Of a stretch of DNA of 64,000 nucleotides, positions 23,793 through 35,906 are shown piece after piece. Every line of letters begins with the position of its first letter. Positions within the stretch are counted from its first letter, which is position 1. The DNA is from Lathyrus oleraceus. Taxonomy: Eukaryota; Streptophyta; Magnoliopsida; Fabales; Fabaceae. The notes under the pieces were generated by a model. It was given only the letters and a program-made list of their open reading frames with translations. It did not search any database and was not told the origin of the DNA. The translations under genes and the position numbers were made by a program. The stretch covers positions 418,477,819 to 418,541,818 of the forward strand of contig NC_066584.1 of NCBI RefSeq assembly GCF_024323335.1, written 5' to 3'.

Positions 23793-25283
23793 GACCCCTC
23801 TCCTGAGGTGGAACCCCAAGCTGAGAAAGATGATGACTCATCTAGATCAGAAAAGGAAGTGGTTGCTGAGGGATTATGTTCTCTAGGTAAAACCTTACCT
23901 AGCAAGAAACTAACAAGTGTGTCTCATGAAACTGCTGAGAATATTATTGATTTGGAGGAAGAAAGTTTTGAGGAAGAAGATGACACCTTGGTTCATCTTG
24001 TGAAACCAAGTGTAGCGAAGAAACTGAGGACCAGAAAAGGGAAGACTGTGGCTGAAATGAAGACAGCTAGGAGAGTAAAAAAGGTTGCTGGTGTAGGACC
24101 CTCCAAATCTTGGAGTAAAGTTGAGGTTAGGAAGAGGAAAGAAAGGGAGAGTTTTGACTCTGAAGAGGATGTCGAAGACGATGTCCCATACATCTCCCCT
24201 GCTAAAAGGCAGGCTGTTAAAAAACCCCCGGCTAAAGTGGGAGCTGTGCACTTAAACAATATCTCTTTTCATCTAGAAGATGGTGCTGCTAAATGGAAGT
24301 TTGTCATTCAGAGGAGGGTAGTTGTTGAAAGAGAGATGGGAAAGGATGTTGTTGAGGTGAAGGAAGTCATGGAATTGATTAAGGATGCTGGACTGATGAA
24401 GACTGTTGTTGGTTTACCCCAATGTTATGAGGGGTTAGTAAAAGAATTTGTTATGAATATCCCTGAGGATATTTCTGAAAAGAGCAACAGGGAATTCTGC
24501 AAGGTGTTTGTAAGAGGTAGATGTGTGAGATTCTCCCCAACCATAATCAACAAGTTCCTAGGGAGATGAACTAATGGAGGAGTGGATTTAGATACTATAG
24601 ACAATGAGGTCTGTAGGACTATCACAACTGGCCAAGTTAAGGAATGGCCTAGTAGGAATCACCTATCAGCTGGCAAGCTAACTGTCAAATATGTCATCTT
24701 GCACAAGATTGGTTCAGCCAACTGGGTGCCTACTAATCATATCTCAACCATCTCCATTGGTCTTGGAAGAATCATTCATGCTATTGGAACCAGGATAAAC
24801 TTTGACTTTGGAAAGTTTATGTTTGATCAAATTGTCAGACATGCCTCCACAAATGCAGTGAAGCTGCCCATTGCCTTCCCATCCATCATTTGTGGTATTA
24901 TCTTGAGCCAGCAACCAGGCATTCTCAATACAAGTGACATTCCTAGCAGAAGAAAGCCTCAATTATCCATTCACTACAAACTGTTTGAGGGAAGTCATGT
25001 CAATGATGTTGTCATGACATCTGCCAGAAAGGAGCCTGCATCTCAAGGTAGCTTGATTGATCAATTAAAGGAAACCTGCAAGGAACTGGATAATGGTATA
25101 AGGGTTGCCAAGGCAAGAAAATAGGCTTTGGAGGTTCTTATTAGTAGCCTAGAGAAGGAAGAGATGGAGAAGGCTGGTGAGACCAAAGATTCAGATGCCA
25201 ATACCTCAGGTGAGAGGTCCAATGCTCAATCTAGTGGTAAATCTGATTCTGAAGGTGAAGATGATACTTCTTCCTCTGGTTAA
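23793..25283 (+). pseudogene. Env-like / 'plant transposon protein' ORF of D, degraded
   Basis: One frame is open from the junction with B (there is no ATG because the start is cut off) to TAA 25281-25283, with two internal stops at 24567-24569 and 25122-25124. The N-terminal half is acidic and Lys-rich. The centre has a conserved block (YEGLVKEFVMNIPEDISEKS, VFVRGRCVRFSPTIINKFLGR in part) and then WPSRNHLSAGKLTVKYVIL, IGSANWVPTNH and LPIAFPSIICGIILSQQPG. The end is Ser/Glu-rich. This block is common to the extra ORF of SIRE-type elements, called env-like although no membrane fusion role is shown. I see no clear signal peptide. Confidence 0.72.
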
Positions 25284-26095
25284 ATGGTAATGGTTCCCCC
25301 TGTGTTGAAGACTGTTTTGGTGTAGCTATTATGTGTGTTGTTATGGAAGCTGGTCCCCCTGCTGTTTGGATGCTGAAGAATTTATTGTTTTTTTTAAATA
25401 TGTGTAATTTGTGGCAGTCCTTACTGATGCCTTTATGTAATATTTTGGGCTCTTAATGAGTTCCATGGATTTTTCATTATCGCAGCCATCACAGCTGTGT
25501 ATAATGTTAGTTTGTATCTCCTAACAATTATGTTTTAACATTTTAAATGTTATGACATCTGTTGTGACATTCTCTGCCAGGCTAATTGACATTTATTTTG
25601 TCTAATTGGTCACCTTTGGTCAAAATTTTGACTAAAAAGGGGGAGAAGTGATTATGTGGAGCAGTTAAAGATGTGGAACTGTGTGGAGATATATGTGCTG
25701 GTGTAGCTGAACAGATGAACAACTATTATGAAGGAGATGTGTTTGTTGTAAGACAGAATGTTGTTCTATTTACAGATGTCAAAGGGGATGTCTGATGTGG
25801 TGCACATGAGATGTTATATAGTGCACAGGTGATGTTGAAGCAGATGTCAGAATGACATTCTGATTGTTACAGGTGATGTGGTTACAGGTGCTGTTATTAT
25901 TAAAGGAGATGTATGTGGTGCACAAATTTAGGGGGAGAAGAAGTACCCTTGTGCATGTGTGTATTACCAGTAGCTATAGCTAGTAATTGTGTTTGCTTCT
26001 GCTGCTGTTTAAACTGTTGTTTAACTGCTGATAGTTTTCTTGTGAACAAAAAGGACAGATATATGTTTTAGGCAAAATTTGCCAAATGGGGAGTT
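25284..26095 (+). other. Non-coding spacer of D with repeated purine blocks
   Basis: Between the env-like ORF and the LTR. It holds aaaaagggggagaag (about 25636), tttagggggagaagaag (about 25927) and finally gccaaatggggag (26081-26093) abutting the LTR. The last is the likely polypurine tract. The others look like decayed or duplicated tracts. Repeated 'gatgt' words fill the rest. Confidence 0.6.
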
Positions 26096-26184
26096 TGTTG
26101 GTTCTAAGTGTTGGTAGCAATTTTGGTAAAACAAAGAATATTCACAAGATGTTGTGTGTGATGTCTTAACATAAGATATCATAT

Positions 26185-26440
26185 GTACCTGTTGGAGTTC
26201 AAGAACATAATCATGCAGGATTGTTTCAGAATGTCATACACAATGCCATGTCATTTGATAATGTGTACCTGCTGGAGTTTAAATGGAAAACATAATTATG
26301 CAGGATTGTTTCAGGATGTCATACACGATGTCATGACATCTGATATTATGTACCTGCTGGAAATTATAAAAGGAATTATAGAATTATGCAGGATTGTTCC
26401 AGGATGTCAAACCCGATGTCATGACATCCTGTACACAGAA
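26185..26440 (+). repeat. Three ~80 bp repeats in U3 of LTR D
   Basis: Copies start with gtacctg at 26185, 26264 and 26350. Each contains atgcaggattgtt(t/c)ca and a gatgtcat(g)acat-type word. Confidence 0.8.
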
Positions 26441-26647
26441 CATTCAGTATGAATGTCTGGTGTTATGTGATTGCGCATTTAATGGCAATCTATGTATGAT
26501 TGAAGATCTGATTTGCAGGCGCATTCAATCATTGATTACAACCTGATTTACTTATTTTCCAAGGAGATCTAACCAGCTGTTATGAGAAGATTTAATTGGA
26601 AAATAGTTTTAGCGTTTTCAAGATGTCCAAGTCCAGCTGAATGCTTC

Positions 26648-26655
26648 TATAAATA
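26648..26655 (+). promoter_or_regulatory. TATA box of LTR D
   Basis: TATAAATA in cttctataaataggaca, 550 bp into the LTR. Transcription would start near 26680. Confidence 0.65.
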
Positions 26656-26820
26656 GGACATGGAAAACCTGATTTGATACACAACCAATACTGAGCGAAA
26701 TACTGAGAGATAGCTAGGGTTTGTGTCTTGTTTAGTCGTGAGACTTGTAAGCCATTCAAGTCATCCATAGATGATTGAATTGGTCTGATTTGTGGTTGTA
26801 ATTTGTCACTCAAACCTTGT

Positions 26821-26990
26821 AAGCAAGAGTGTGTGTCTACTTGAGCAAAGTTGTTAAGCAAGATCAAGTGTGTGTCTACTTGATCAAAGTTGTTAAGCAA
26901 GATCAAGTGTGTGTCTACTTGATCAAAGTTGTTAAGCAAGATCAAGTGTGTGTCTACTTGATTGAAACTGTGAAGTAAAATCAAGTGTGT
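26821..26990 (+). repeat. 39 bp tandem array in LTR D
   Basis: A 35 bp first copy (26821-26855), three 39 bp copies (from 26856, 26895 and 26934) and a partial copy. Each reads aagcaagatcaagtgtgtgt plus ctacttgatcaaagttgtt or close variants. Lies downstream of the TATA box, in R/U5. Confidence 0.88.
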
Positions 26991-27350
26991 GTTATTGAAA
27001 AGTGTTTTCTTTTCTCAAGGAATTGTTGTTTAAAATCACAGGTGTGATTGAAGGGAAGTGAGTGGGTTCTCATATCTAAGAGTGCTTAGGTAGAAATTGC
27101 ACGGGTAGAGATTAGGTGAGAAAGACTGTAACTTGTTGAAGTGTACAGAGAGTCTTTGAACTAATTCTATTTAGTGGATTTCCTTCCTGGCTTGGTAGCC
27201 CCCAGATGTAGGTGAGTTGGACCGAACTGGGTTAACAATTGCTTGTGTCTCGTGCATTACTATTCTTTATCTTTATCCTGTTTGTTTTACTCAAATATTA
27301 GTATCGTGACATTACCTTCGACATCTCATATCTGATACCAGAATTTCATA

Positions 27351-29810
27351 ATGGGTGTTGATGTTACCATCACTCAAAGGGATATTGACAGGAGGAATTG
27401 TGTATCAAATGAAGGAAGATGTTTCCTGAACACTAAAGATGGAAGTAAATATTCCAATTTGATCAAGTCATACTTATTTGAGAAGTCTGGTGACTTTAGA
27501 AAAGTGAATAACATGAAGATTCCCTAAAAACTTATGTTCAAAATTCTCATAGGTTGTCTGATCCCTAAAGAAGGAAGTTCTAATCATATCTCATGGGATC
27601 ACAAGCATTTCATCTGGTTCCTAGTGAATCGTGAAATGATTAACTTGGTCGCCAACATATTCAACCATTTGTGTGATGTTATCAAGGAAAGCCAAGAGCA
27701 TAACAATAAGAATTTTCATCATGCCACACTCTTATCTAAACTATTTCATCAGAGCTGACTAATTTATGATCTGAATAAAGTTTCTGCCACTCAGGATATG
27801 GAAGAAACATATGGTAATATTATTGATGCTATTGTTCTTGGTAATATGAATATCATCAAGAAGAAATATGTGGCGAAGTTTGTAGTAAGTCTTAGAATTA
27901 GAATTGGCAAGACTTCTTACATCGAGGATTTTCCTTTCATTTCCATGATGGGTAATCCATTAGTGATCTTCGAGTATATTAAGTTGACTAAAGAAGAAAT
28001 TAGTGTCCTTCTGACTTTGAATGGCATTCCAGATGCTCTTGAAAATGTCTGCAAGCCTTCAAGGAAAAGGAAATTTGTTGCTTATGAAGCTCATAATGAG
28101 GTTTGGAGCCACCAAAGAAAAAGGATTTTGCATATATACAAAAGGAGTTAATGAAATGGTCATTTCTACTGTCTTGATGCCTACCAAGACCAGAAATGGA
28201 GCCACTAGGAAGACAACTTCTTCTAACAAACTAGTTCATGCAAAGAGAGTAAGAAAGATGATTCTTTCTATAGAAGAAGAAGAGGAGGAGGAGGAGGATA
28301 ATTCTCCTTTGGTCAGAAATACAAAGGAAATAAATAAATTGGCTCAAGGCGTAATAAAGTAATTTGCGATAGAAGAAGCAAAACTGATAACTTTTGCTTT
28401 GAGGGAGAAAGCTTTGGAAAATCCCGCTAAAGTCGAAGTTTTAATGGGGAAAGCTCAACAAGTAGAGGATAATTCATAAGATATTTTGAAAGATTCATAG
28501 GGAACTGACGCTGCTTCATAATCTAAATCTCTTGAAGCTGATATGGAATAAGACATCTTTGTTGAATCTACAGCTGGTGCAGAAGCTTCAGATGATGCAG
28601 AAACTACAACCACGTGTATAATTTTTTATCTTATCTCAAATAATGTTTTAAATTCTTCGATTCCTCAACCTTAAACCAAAACACCATCCTCTCATAATTC
28701 ACTAACCCAATCCTCTAAACACACTCATTCACCAAAACATGACATGATTCAACCTTTGGGAGTTGTCGTATCTTCTCCCAAACCTTCTGATGATTTAGAT
28801 TCTTACACAATTTCTCAGATTCAACAATCTTTCCAAACATCATCTCTAGATGTACCGACAAGGCATCTAGTTAGTGAGTTCTCTTCAGAACATTCATCTA
28901 AAAGTAACTGACTAGTGTGTATCTCTGAATCTGAACAACTTATCCCCTTAAACACCATCATTGAACATGATCAACCCATTAATGTTCTAGAATATTCTAA
29001 CAAAACCATACCTTCCCAACATTTATCTCAAGTTCAAGCTTTGATTCTAATGAATTGTACTTTAGCCCTATATATGTCATGCCTATTCAAGCCATGCCTC
29101 TTGAAAAACCATACCTTATGACCCACAATCTGAATATCAAAACAATCTTTAACAACCTGGACACGAATCCCAACTCGACTCTGAACCTCAACCAAACCTT
29201 GTTCAACAACAAATTAGAAGTTGAAACCCAAATTAAATCTCATCTTGAACAAGAAATCTATTACCCACAACCCCCTTAACCAGAAAACTACCACCAACTA
29301 GAAAAAAACACTAGACTAAATTGTACCATAAACACATTATGACCTTATACATCCACATTTTAATGCAAATAATGTGTTAGGTTCTGACACAATACCTCTT
29401 TGTTTTCCAGAAGAAAAAACCCATCATATCCCTTCACATCTTCCATAAGCTTTAAATTTAAACCCTCCACCTCACATCAGAGCCAAAATGGAAGAGTTTA
29501 GAATTGTTTTCTATGATAGGATATATGAATTGGTTGTTAAGAGGCTCATTGCATCTGACTACATGGCTTATGATGCTAAACATGATACTCTCATAACCTC
29601 TGTGGACTAAATTCTGCAAAACTTGAAGTCCTTCACTTTTGAGATTGTTGCTTCTACCAGTCAGAGGTAAGAGCAATTAGAACAGAAACTAGTTGTAGTA
29701 GCTGATAAGCAAGACAAGATTAATACTCAGCTGCAGCCTCTAGTTGCCAAGCAAGATACCATGGGGTCTGACATCAAATCCATCTTGGAGATTTTAAAGA
29801 AAATACCCCA
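27351..29810 (+). pseudogene. Env-like ORF of E, heavily degraded
   Basis: Frame from 27351 to 28151 with stops near 27524 and 27754, then a shift into another frame (to 28362) holding an acidic run of eight Glu, then many stops. Recognisable blocks are FKILIGCLIPKEGSSNHISW, HFIWFLVNREMINLV and YVAKFVVSLRIRIGKTSYIE. A later Pro/Ser/Gln-rich part (28680-29280) and a final coiled-coil-like stretch (about 29660-29800, EQLEQKLVVVADKQDKINTQ) fit the C-terminal part of such ORFs. The resemblance to D's ORF is by position and general layout, not close sequence. Confidence 0.6.
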
Positions 29811-30218
29811 GACTTTAGGCTTAGTACCCTTTGTTGTCCTTTATAGCTATCTTTCTTGAAAAAAATTCTATGCAATATGACAACTCTTTTGTTTGGTTTA
29901 AAATTATTTTCTTCAGTATCTTTTTCTGCTTCCTTTATTCTTTGTTATTTTTGTTGGTGACAAAAAAGGAAGTAGATATAAAAGTATTTAAGCGTCTTAA
30001 TCTGATAGCTAAGAACTATTTTTTTTTGCTTAAAATCTGAAAATTATTTTATTGTGCTTTAATGATAAAATTTAATTAACCTGGATAGAACTTAGGGGGG
30101 GCTTACAAACCTCACATTTTGGGCTATTAGACTCGGGGGAGCTTAAAAACCTCAAACCCTAAAGTCAACTTGTTAATTAAATTAACAACCATTATTCTAA
30201 AATACTTGTGTCTGTCAT

Positions 30219-30233
30219 CAAAAAAAGGGAGAT
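30219..30233 (+). other. Polypurine tract of E
   Basis: caaaaaaagggagat runs up to the TGTTGGAAC start of the LTR, the usual arrangement in SIRE-type elements. Confidence 0.7.
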
Positions 30234-30649
30234 TGTTGGAACAAAATTGGTTTATATTGTATCTTGAATGCTTTGATGATAACAAAGTATTTAAATAACA
30301 ATAGGTCATACTAACAAATTTTCAAGTGTGCAAGACCATAGATTAAAAATTTCTGAAGAAAACCTAGTACTAGTACCGAGAATGAACATTCAAAGAGAAG
30401 ATAACGATCAAGATTTTGGAAGATCAAAAGTTGAATGGCGTCAACCTTTGAATGACATCAACATATGAAGATCCATACTCTAAAGCGCCAACCTTTTAAG
30501 ATTCAGACTCTAAAGATCGAATTAGTGCAAGAATCGAGGATTTTGATCATGTGAAGACTTAAGTAAAAATTTGTTGAAGATAACTTAGATGAAACAAATA
30601 ATTCCTTTTGTAGAAAATGGATTTCAAATAAGCTTTCAACGATATTGAC

Positions 30650-31688
30650 CCATTGTCGCGCACGAGTAAAAAATGAGTATAAAAGTGTAGTAAAACATAA
30701 ACGACACTTGATTCGTATTGCAATGACTCTTGTATTGAATTAATCAATCGATTGGAACAAAAATAGGGGGTTGATTTTTTATTAGAATTAAAAGAAGCGA
30801 TAAAACGAGTTTAATAAGAAAAATATGATTAACAAATTAATTTACTATTCGGTCTCTAACTTATCATCGATCAAAATAATTCCTAACCCCTAAGGGATCT
30901 ATATTCCTTTTTCGATTGTAGTATCAATCAAACCAGCGTAATTCATACCACAAGATATATATTCCTAATTTCTGAATTAAGCAAACGGATAAAAGCAATT
31001 GTGAATTAAGCAAACGCGATAACACAAACAAGCAAACACAAATTAAGGTAAAGGAAGATACAATCATCGAAACAAATCAATCAACTCTAAGAGAAATCGA
31101 ATTAAGCATTTGAATATCAGAGAGAAGATTTGAAAGGAAAATAGATTTAATTTATAAGAACCTCAAAGTATGATGGAGGCACGATTACAGTAGATCAACC
31201 GTGTGAAATTTAGTTCTCCATGAATTCATACAAAGCTTAAAAATTCGTGAATATTGAATAATCCCTCCTGTAGCTGCGGATTTTCTAATATAACAAAAGG
31301 AAAATTTTGTCCCTTATGGAAACCGACCTGAAAATTACAAAACTGTCATAAACTGACCATTTTAATTAAGTTTAGAACTTCAACAAATTATTCTAGGTTT
31401 TTTCACTCTGAGTCTGCTTCTGACTTCAACATCCAAATTTTATCTAATTCTCTCAGCTTTCCAACTTATATTAGAATGCACAAAAAGGCATCCCATAGCC
31501 CAAGTTACGGTCTGCACATTGAGAATGTATCAATTAACTATTTAAGCTAAAAATAGAGTACAAAATTAAAATAAAGGTAAAAATATATTGAGCTTAGGAA
31601 ACACACTAAAATAGTAAAAATAATAAAATAAATTATAGAAGTGTCTAAGCACAATAGTATAAGAGTGTGCATCAAAATGCACTAATCA
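30650..31688. mobile_element. Unclassified 1039 bp insertion J
   Basis: It interrupts E's LTR between GATATTGAC (30641-30649) and GATATTAAC (31689-31697), a probable 9 bp target duplication with one mismatch. No terminal inverted repeats, LTRs or protein are visible. Near its right end a small hairpin (TGCAT caaa ATGCA, 31668-31681) is followed by CTAAT. A 9 bp duplication suggests a Mutator-like non-autonomous element. The hairpin-CTAAT end recalls a Helitron, but Helitrons make no duplication. Confidence 0.5.
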
Positions 31689-31846
31689 GATATTAACATT
31701 TTCAAGAAACATCTCAATGGCTCTAAATCAAGCTTCTCAAAGATTATCTTGTGCAAACTCTTCAATGAATCTTTTCTTTATCTCTATGTAAGAAGTTGAA
31801 GACTTGAAGAAAAACAATGAGTTATTGACATTCAAAGAGCAGTTAC

Positions 31847-32069
31847 TAATGAAATGACAACAAAAACTTTGTAAAAATGTCTCTATGTATTGAATATTAA
31901 GTATAATTTACAATCATTATATAGTTATACAAAGAAAAAAATAACGATCCTATTTTAGGAAGTAAATCATTATAGACCTTGATAAATAAATTATAATTCA
32001 TTGTCACAATCTGTCACAATGAATGCTAACAATACAACTTATGCCAACCAATAATACTACAACTCATTA
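31847..32069 (-). repeat. 3' LTR of K
   Basis: 223 bp, matching 36343-36562 with scattered substitutions and small indels. On the minus strand it is immediately preceded by GAGAGGGAG (plus 32070-32078), the polypurine tract. Confidence 0.88.
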
Positions 32070-32364
32070 CTCCCTCTCAAGTTGGAGATAGAGGATTATG
32101 AGATCCTAACTTGCCCGATAGCTCTTGAAATTATTTTGTTCCCAATGACTTTATGAAAATGTTTACTTGTTGTGACTTGGTTGGTATGTGGACAATAGCT
32201 ATAATTCCCTTGACAGGGAAATCTTGAATAAAGTGACAATCTTCTTCAATATGTTTCATTCTTTAGTGGAAAACCAGATTCAAAGCTAAATGAATACCAA
32301 CACGACTATCGGAACGTAGAACTGTAGGAGAATAACAATTTACTTATAAGTGTGTAAGTAATCT

Positions 32365-33480
32365 TCATAACCATATGACTTCACTTGTGGCGTGAGCCAT
32401 TGCTCTATAATCTGCTTCACTCGAGGACCTTGATACAGTAGTTTGCTTTTTGGTTTTCCATGAAATGGGAGTTGTTCCTAACTTTATGACATAACCTGAT
32501 ACTGATCTTCTAGTTAATGGACATGATGCATAATTCGAATCACAATATGCAACTAGTCTAAGGTCATTATCTCTTGGTATGATGATTCCTTGCTCCAATG
32601 AAGACTTCAAGTACCTCAAAACATGCATGGCTGCATCCCAGTGCCCATGATGAGGTTCATGCATAAATTGACTAATAATATGTTAATTTCAGTATAGTTA
32701 TTGTGAGATAAATGAGTCGTTTCACCAACCTATGGTACTGTGAAGGATTCTCATATAAAGGACTTGAATCCAATGCTAAATTATGGTTTGGTTCAAGTGG
32801 TGTAGATGAAGGATTGCAAGCTAGCATCCCACATTCATTTAGAATGTCTAAGGCATACTTTCTTTTACAAATGAATAATCTATAAGATCCACGAGCTAAC
32901 TCTAGACCAAGAAAATATCTTAACTCCCCCAAGTTCTTCATCTGAAAACACTTACTGAGGTATTACTTCAATGTTTCACATGACTTTGCATCACTCCCAT
33001 CACAACAAGGTCATCAACATAAATTAATACAACTATGAATATTGAACCATATGAATATGTAAACAAATTATGATCAGCTTCACATTCCTGGAAGCCACAC
33101 TTTACCAATGCTTGACATAATTTTGAGTACCAATTATGTGAGGCTTGCCTAAGACCATATAATGACTTTCTTAGGAGACACACCATTTCTTTATCAAAAA
33201 CATTGTAACCTGGCGGAACCTCCATATATACTTCCTCATCTAATTCCGCATGTAGGAGATCATTACTCATATTCATTTGGTGAAGTGTCCATCCTTTGGT
33301 CACTACAACATTAAGCAAACACCTCACAATTGTCATTTTGGCAACTGGTGCAAAGGTTCCATTGAAGTCATCTCATTCAACTATTGTGTATCCTTTTGCC
33401 ATGATCCGAGCTTTGTATTTCTCAACCTCACCGATTGATTTGTATTTAACCTTGTATACCCATCTATAAGCCACTGCCTT
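32365..33480 (-). pseudogene. Reverse transcriptase-RNase H of K, degraded
   Basis: Pieces 33480-32968, 32941-32672 and 32664-32365 lie on the minus strand with shifts between them. The RT shows YVDD (FIVVLIYVDDLVV), but the upstream catalytic site reads QMNMSNDLLHAEL where copia elements have Asp in place of the first Asn. Further blocks are RYFLGLELARGS and QYHRLVKRLIYLT. RNase H shows VAYCDSNYASC and SSSEADYRAMAHATSEVIWL. Confidence 0.87.
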
Positions 33481-33993
33481 CTTTCGTTTATAGAGCCTTG
33501 ACATTTCCCATGTTTTATTTTCTTCCAATGATTTAAGTTCTTATGACATGGCTTCTCTCCATTCTTGTTTGTGAATGGCTTGCTTGTATGATTAAGGTTT
33601 TTAAATTCTTTCAACCATTGCAAGATAAGCTTGATGTTTTTGTGAAAACTCATCATAGTTTACATAGTTTTATATATGATAAATTATACCTGAAGAAGTT
33701 AATGTCTTTAGTGATGTACATGTGTGGATTTTCTCGGCTGAGTAGCAATAATAATCATCAAGTATTTTGGGTGGTTGTCTGTTCCTTGGCCCCATGTCCG
33801 TGTTTGTCATGGTTTCTCTCTCCTCCTTATTCTGAGGTTCTTTTACTTCAGTGATCACATCAGAATTTGTTTCAACGACTTATTCTTCTCTTGGTTCATT
33901 GAAAATTATGATTTGGTCTTGCTACCCATCATTGTTATACGTAATATCTTCTTCAATGGAATAAAAATCAAGAGTAAATGTTGGTGAAAGGTT

Positions 33994-34802
33994 TTATTCA
34001 TTGCTGTCTTTTTCTTGCGGTGCATACAAAAAAATGTCTTCATATAACACCATATCTCTTGATACATATATCTCTTGTGTATTTAGGTTGTACATTGTCC
34101 AACCTTTTTGGCATTTAGGATATCCCATGAATACACATTTTTCTGCTCTTGAATCAAATTTATCTTGCTGCTTGTTTGAATTTTTAACATAACATAAGCA
34201 TCCAAAAGTCTTAATGTGCTCATATGATGAAGGTTTTCCCAATAGCTTCTTGTATGGGTCAACCCATCATTAATCATGGTAGGGGTTCTATTAACAAGGT
34301 ATGTTGTTGTCAAGACACACTACCCACAAAAAGAGATGGTTAAATTAGCTTGGAATCTCAAGGCTCGTGCTACATTGGGTATATGTCTATGTTTTCTCTT
34401 TGCCATTGCATTTTGTTGGGGTGTTCCCATACATGAGTTTTCATGTAGGACTCCATCTTGTTGTAGGATTCCTTGAAACATATGGTTGGTAAATTTTGTC
34501 CCATTATCACTCTCCAACATCTTGATTTTTACATTAAATCGTGTGTTTGCCATGTTGATAAAATTTGTTAAAATTTTTAGAACTTTTGTTTTTTCTTTTA
34601 ACAAGTAAACCCATGTTCCACACGAATAATGATCAACGATCATAAGAAAATAGTGACAACCACTGTGAGAGCTAGTACGATATCTTCTCCACGAATCACA
34701 ATGTATAAGGTCAAAAGGATTCTCAGCTTTATTATAACTAATAAGAAAGGGAAGTATGCATTGCTTTGATCTATGACATATGTCACAACAATGATGTTTC
34801 AT
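33994..34802 (-). pseudogene. Integrase of K, degraded
   Basis: The zinc-binding end is visible as CDICHRSKQCILPF. The core has the first Asp (DLIHCDSWRRYR) and the second (MLESDNGTKF), but the catalytic Glu region reads QQNAMAKRKHRHI, with Lys where Glu is expected. The C-terminal part continues in another frame (PSSYEHIKTFGCLCYVKNSN, FDSRAEKCVFMGYP). Loss of the Glu alone would abolish strand transfer. Confidence 0.87.
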
Positions 34803-34928
34803 TTGAACATAAATTAAAATTCACTAGTTGAGATATGTGTTGCATAACTTTAGATGAGGGATTATCATGCATGCATGTCAGAGAGTAGTGTTGTCTTCAC
34901 GATGTGTTGTGGAAGCAGACCCTTAAAC

Positions 34929-35280
34929 TTATTGTTTCAACACATAAACCCCACTATGTACATCATCTAAGCAAATCTTCTTCTTCATGGAAAAGTTATG
35001 TTTCATACAATAACTAGGACGATGAGTCATAAAGCAATTTAAATCATGAGTCAATTGACATATTGAAATTAAATTGCAATCAAACTTAGGAATAAGTAAA
35101 ACATTTTGTAAAGTAATGTCTTTGCTAAGATCAATAGTCCCCATCATTTCTACCAGTATTGTGTTCCCTGTAGAAATAGTGACATAAAAAGGTTTCTTAA
35201 TCTTGGTTATCCCTATCATTAAGGATAGGAGAGGAGTCATGTGGTGTGATGCACCATTATCCAAGATCTATTTTAGATCT
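34929..35280 (-). pseudogene. Protease region of K, degraded
   Basis: The active-site block reads LDNGASHHMTP, where copia proteases usually have D-S-G-A. It is followed by FDCNLISICQLTHDLNCF. A stop lies just upstream of the site. Confidence 0.8.
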
Positions 35281-35906
35281 TTACAAGATGTATTTTGATC
35301 GGATTCACAAAAGTCATGCTTCACATACGAGAACCATGGAATGCATGCCCCTGCACTATTTCTTCAGTCGCATGTGTATGATGAGCACTAGATTGTCCTC
35401 CATCATCTATTGAGTGTTGTTATGTCCTTCATGTGTGCCAATTCTCTAGGTACCCAATAATCTCAAAACATCTTTGCTTTAATGTGGTCAGTCTTGCCGC
35501 AGTGATCTCACTTTGAGTTTGAACCATCTCTTATCCTTTGTCCGTTTTGGTTAGATGCATAAAAGACATATCCTCCATATTATTTTTTAGTTTCAGTAAT
35601 CCTTCCTTTTTCACCCATGATTCGAGCTTCTTATCTAAGAACATGGTTAAAAATGCGTCAAAATGAAGGCAAAGGTTCGATGTTCAACATTATCACCTTA
35701 ACATGTTCAAATTACTTAGTGTTAAGACTTCTGAGGAATATATGTACTTGATGATCTCATTATCTTTGCATAATTTCTTTAGATACACCACATATGCATT
35801 ATGGAAGTGGTTGCAACTTTCCTAGTTCATTGAGGAGACTCTTAAATTTGGTATAATATTTTGTCATAGTCATGTCTGATTCATGCTCCATCAGACATAA
35901 CATGCG

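Larger units (their letters stand above)
23792..27348 (+). mobile_element. SIRE/Maximus-type Ty1-copia element D, 3' part
   Basis: The end of an env-like frame, a non-coding spacer with purine blocks, and a complete 3' LTR. Its gag-pol must lie left of B, outside the window. The LTR start (TGTTGGTTCTAAG) and the env-like ORF upstream of it are typical of this copia lineage. D ends inside another env-like frame (E), with right flank taatg. Confidence 0.75.
26096..27348 (+). repeat. 3' LTR of D (about 1253 bp)
   Basis: Starts TGTTGGTTCTAAGTG after a purine tract and is placed to end at ...GATACCAGAATTTCA. The end is chosen because a new reading frame (E) starts at once and because this family often ends ATTTCA. 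It contains three ~80 bp repeats, a TATA box and a 39 bp array. The end point could be off by a few bases because no second LTR is in view. Confidence 0.68.

Noticed and set aside
27320..27340. A reversed primer-like site (tctgatacca) suggesting a minus-strand element
   Set aside because: No LTR follows in that direction, and the word is best explained as the end of LTR D.
30656..31686. J as a Helitron (TC start, hairpin, CTAAT end)
   Set aside because: The flanks are not A and T as Helitrons require, and a probable 9 bp duplication is present.
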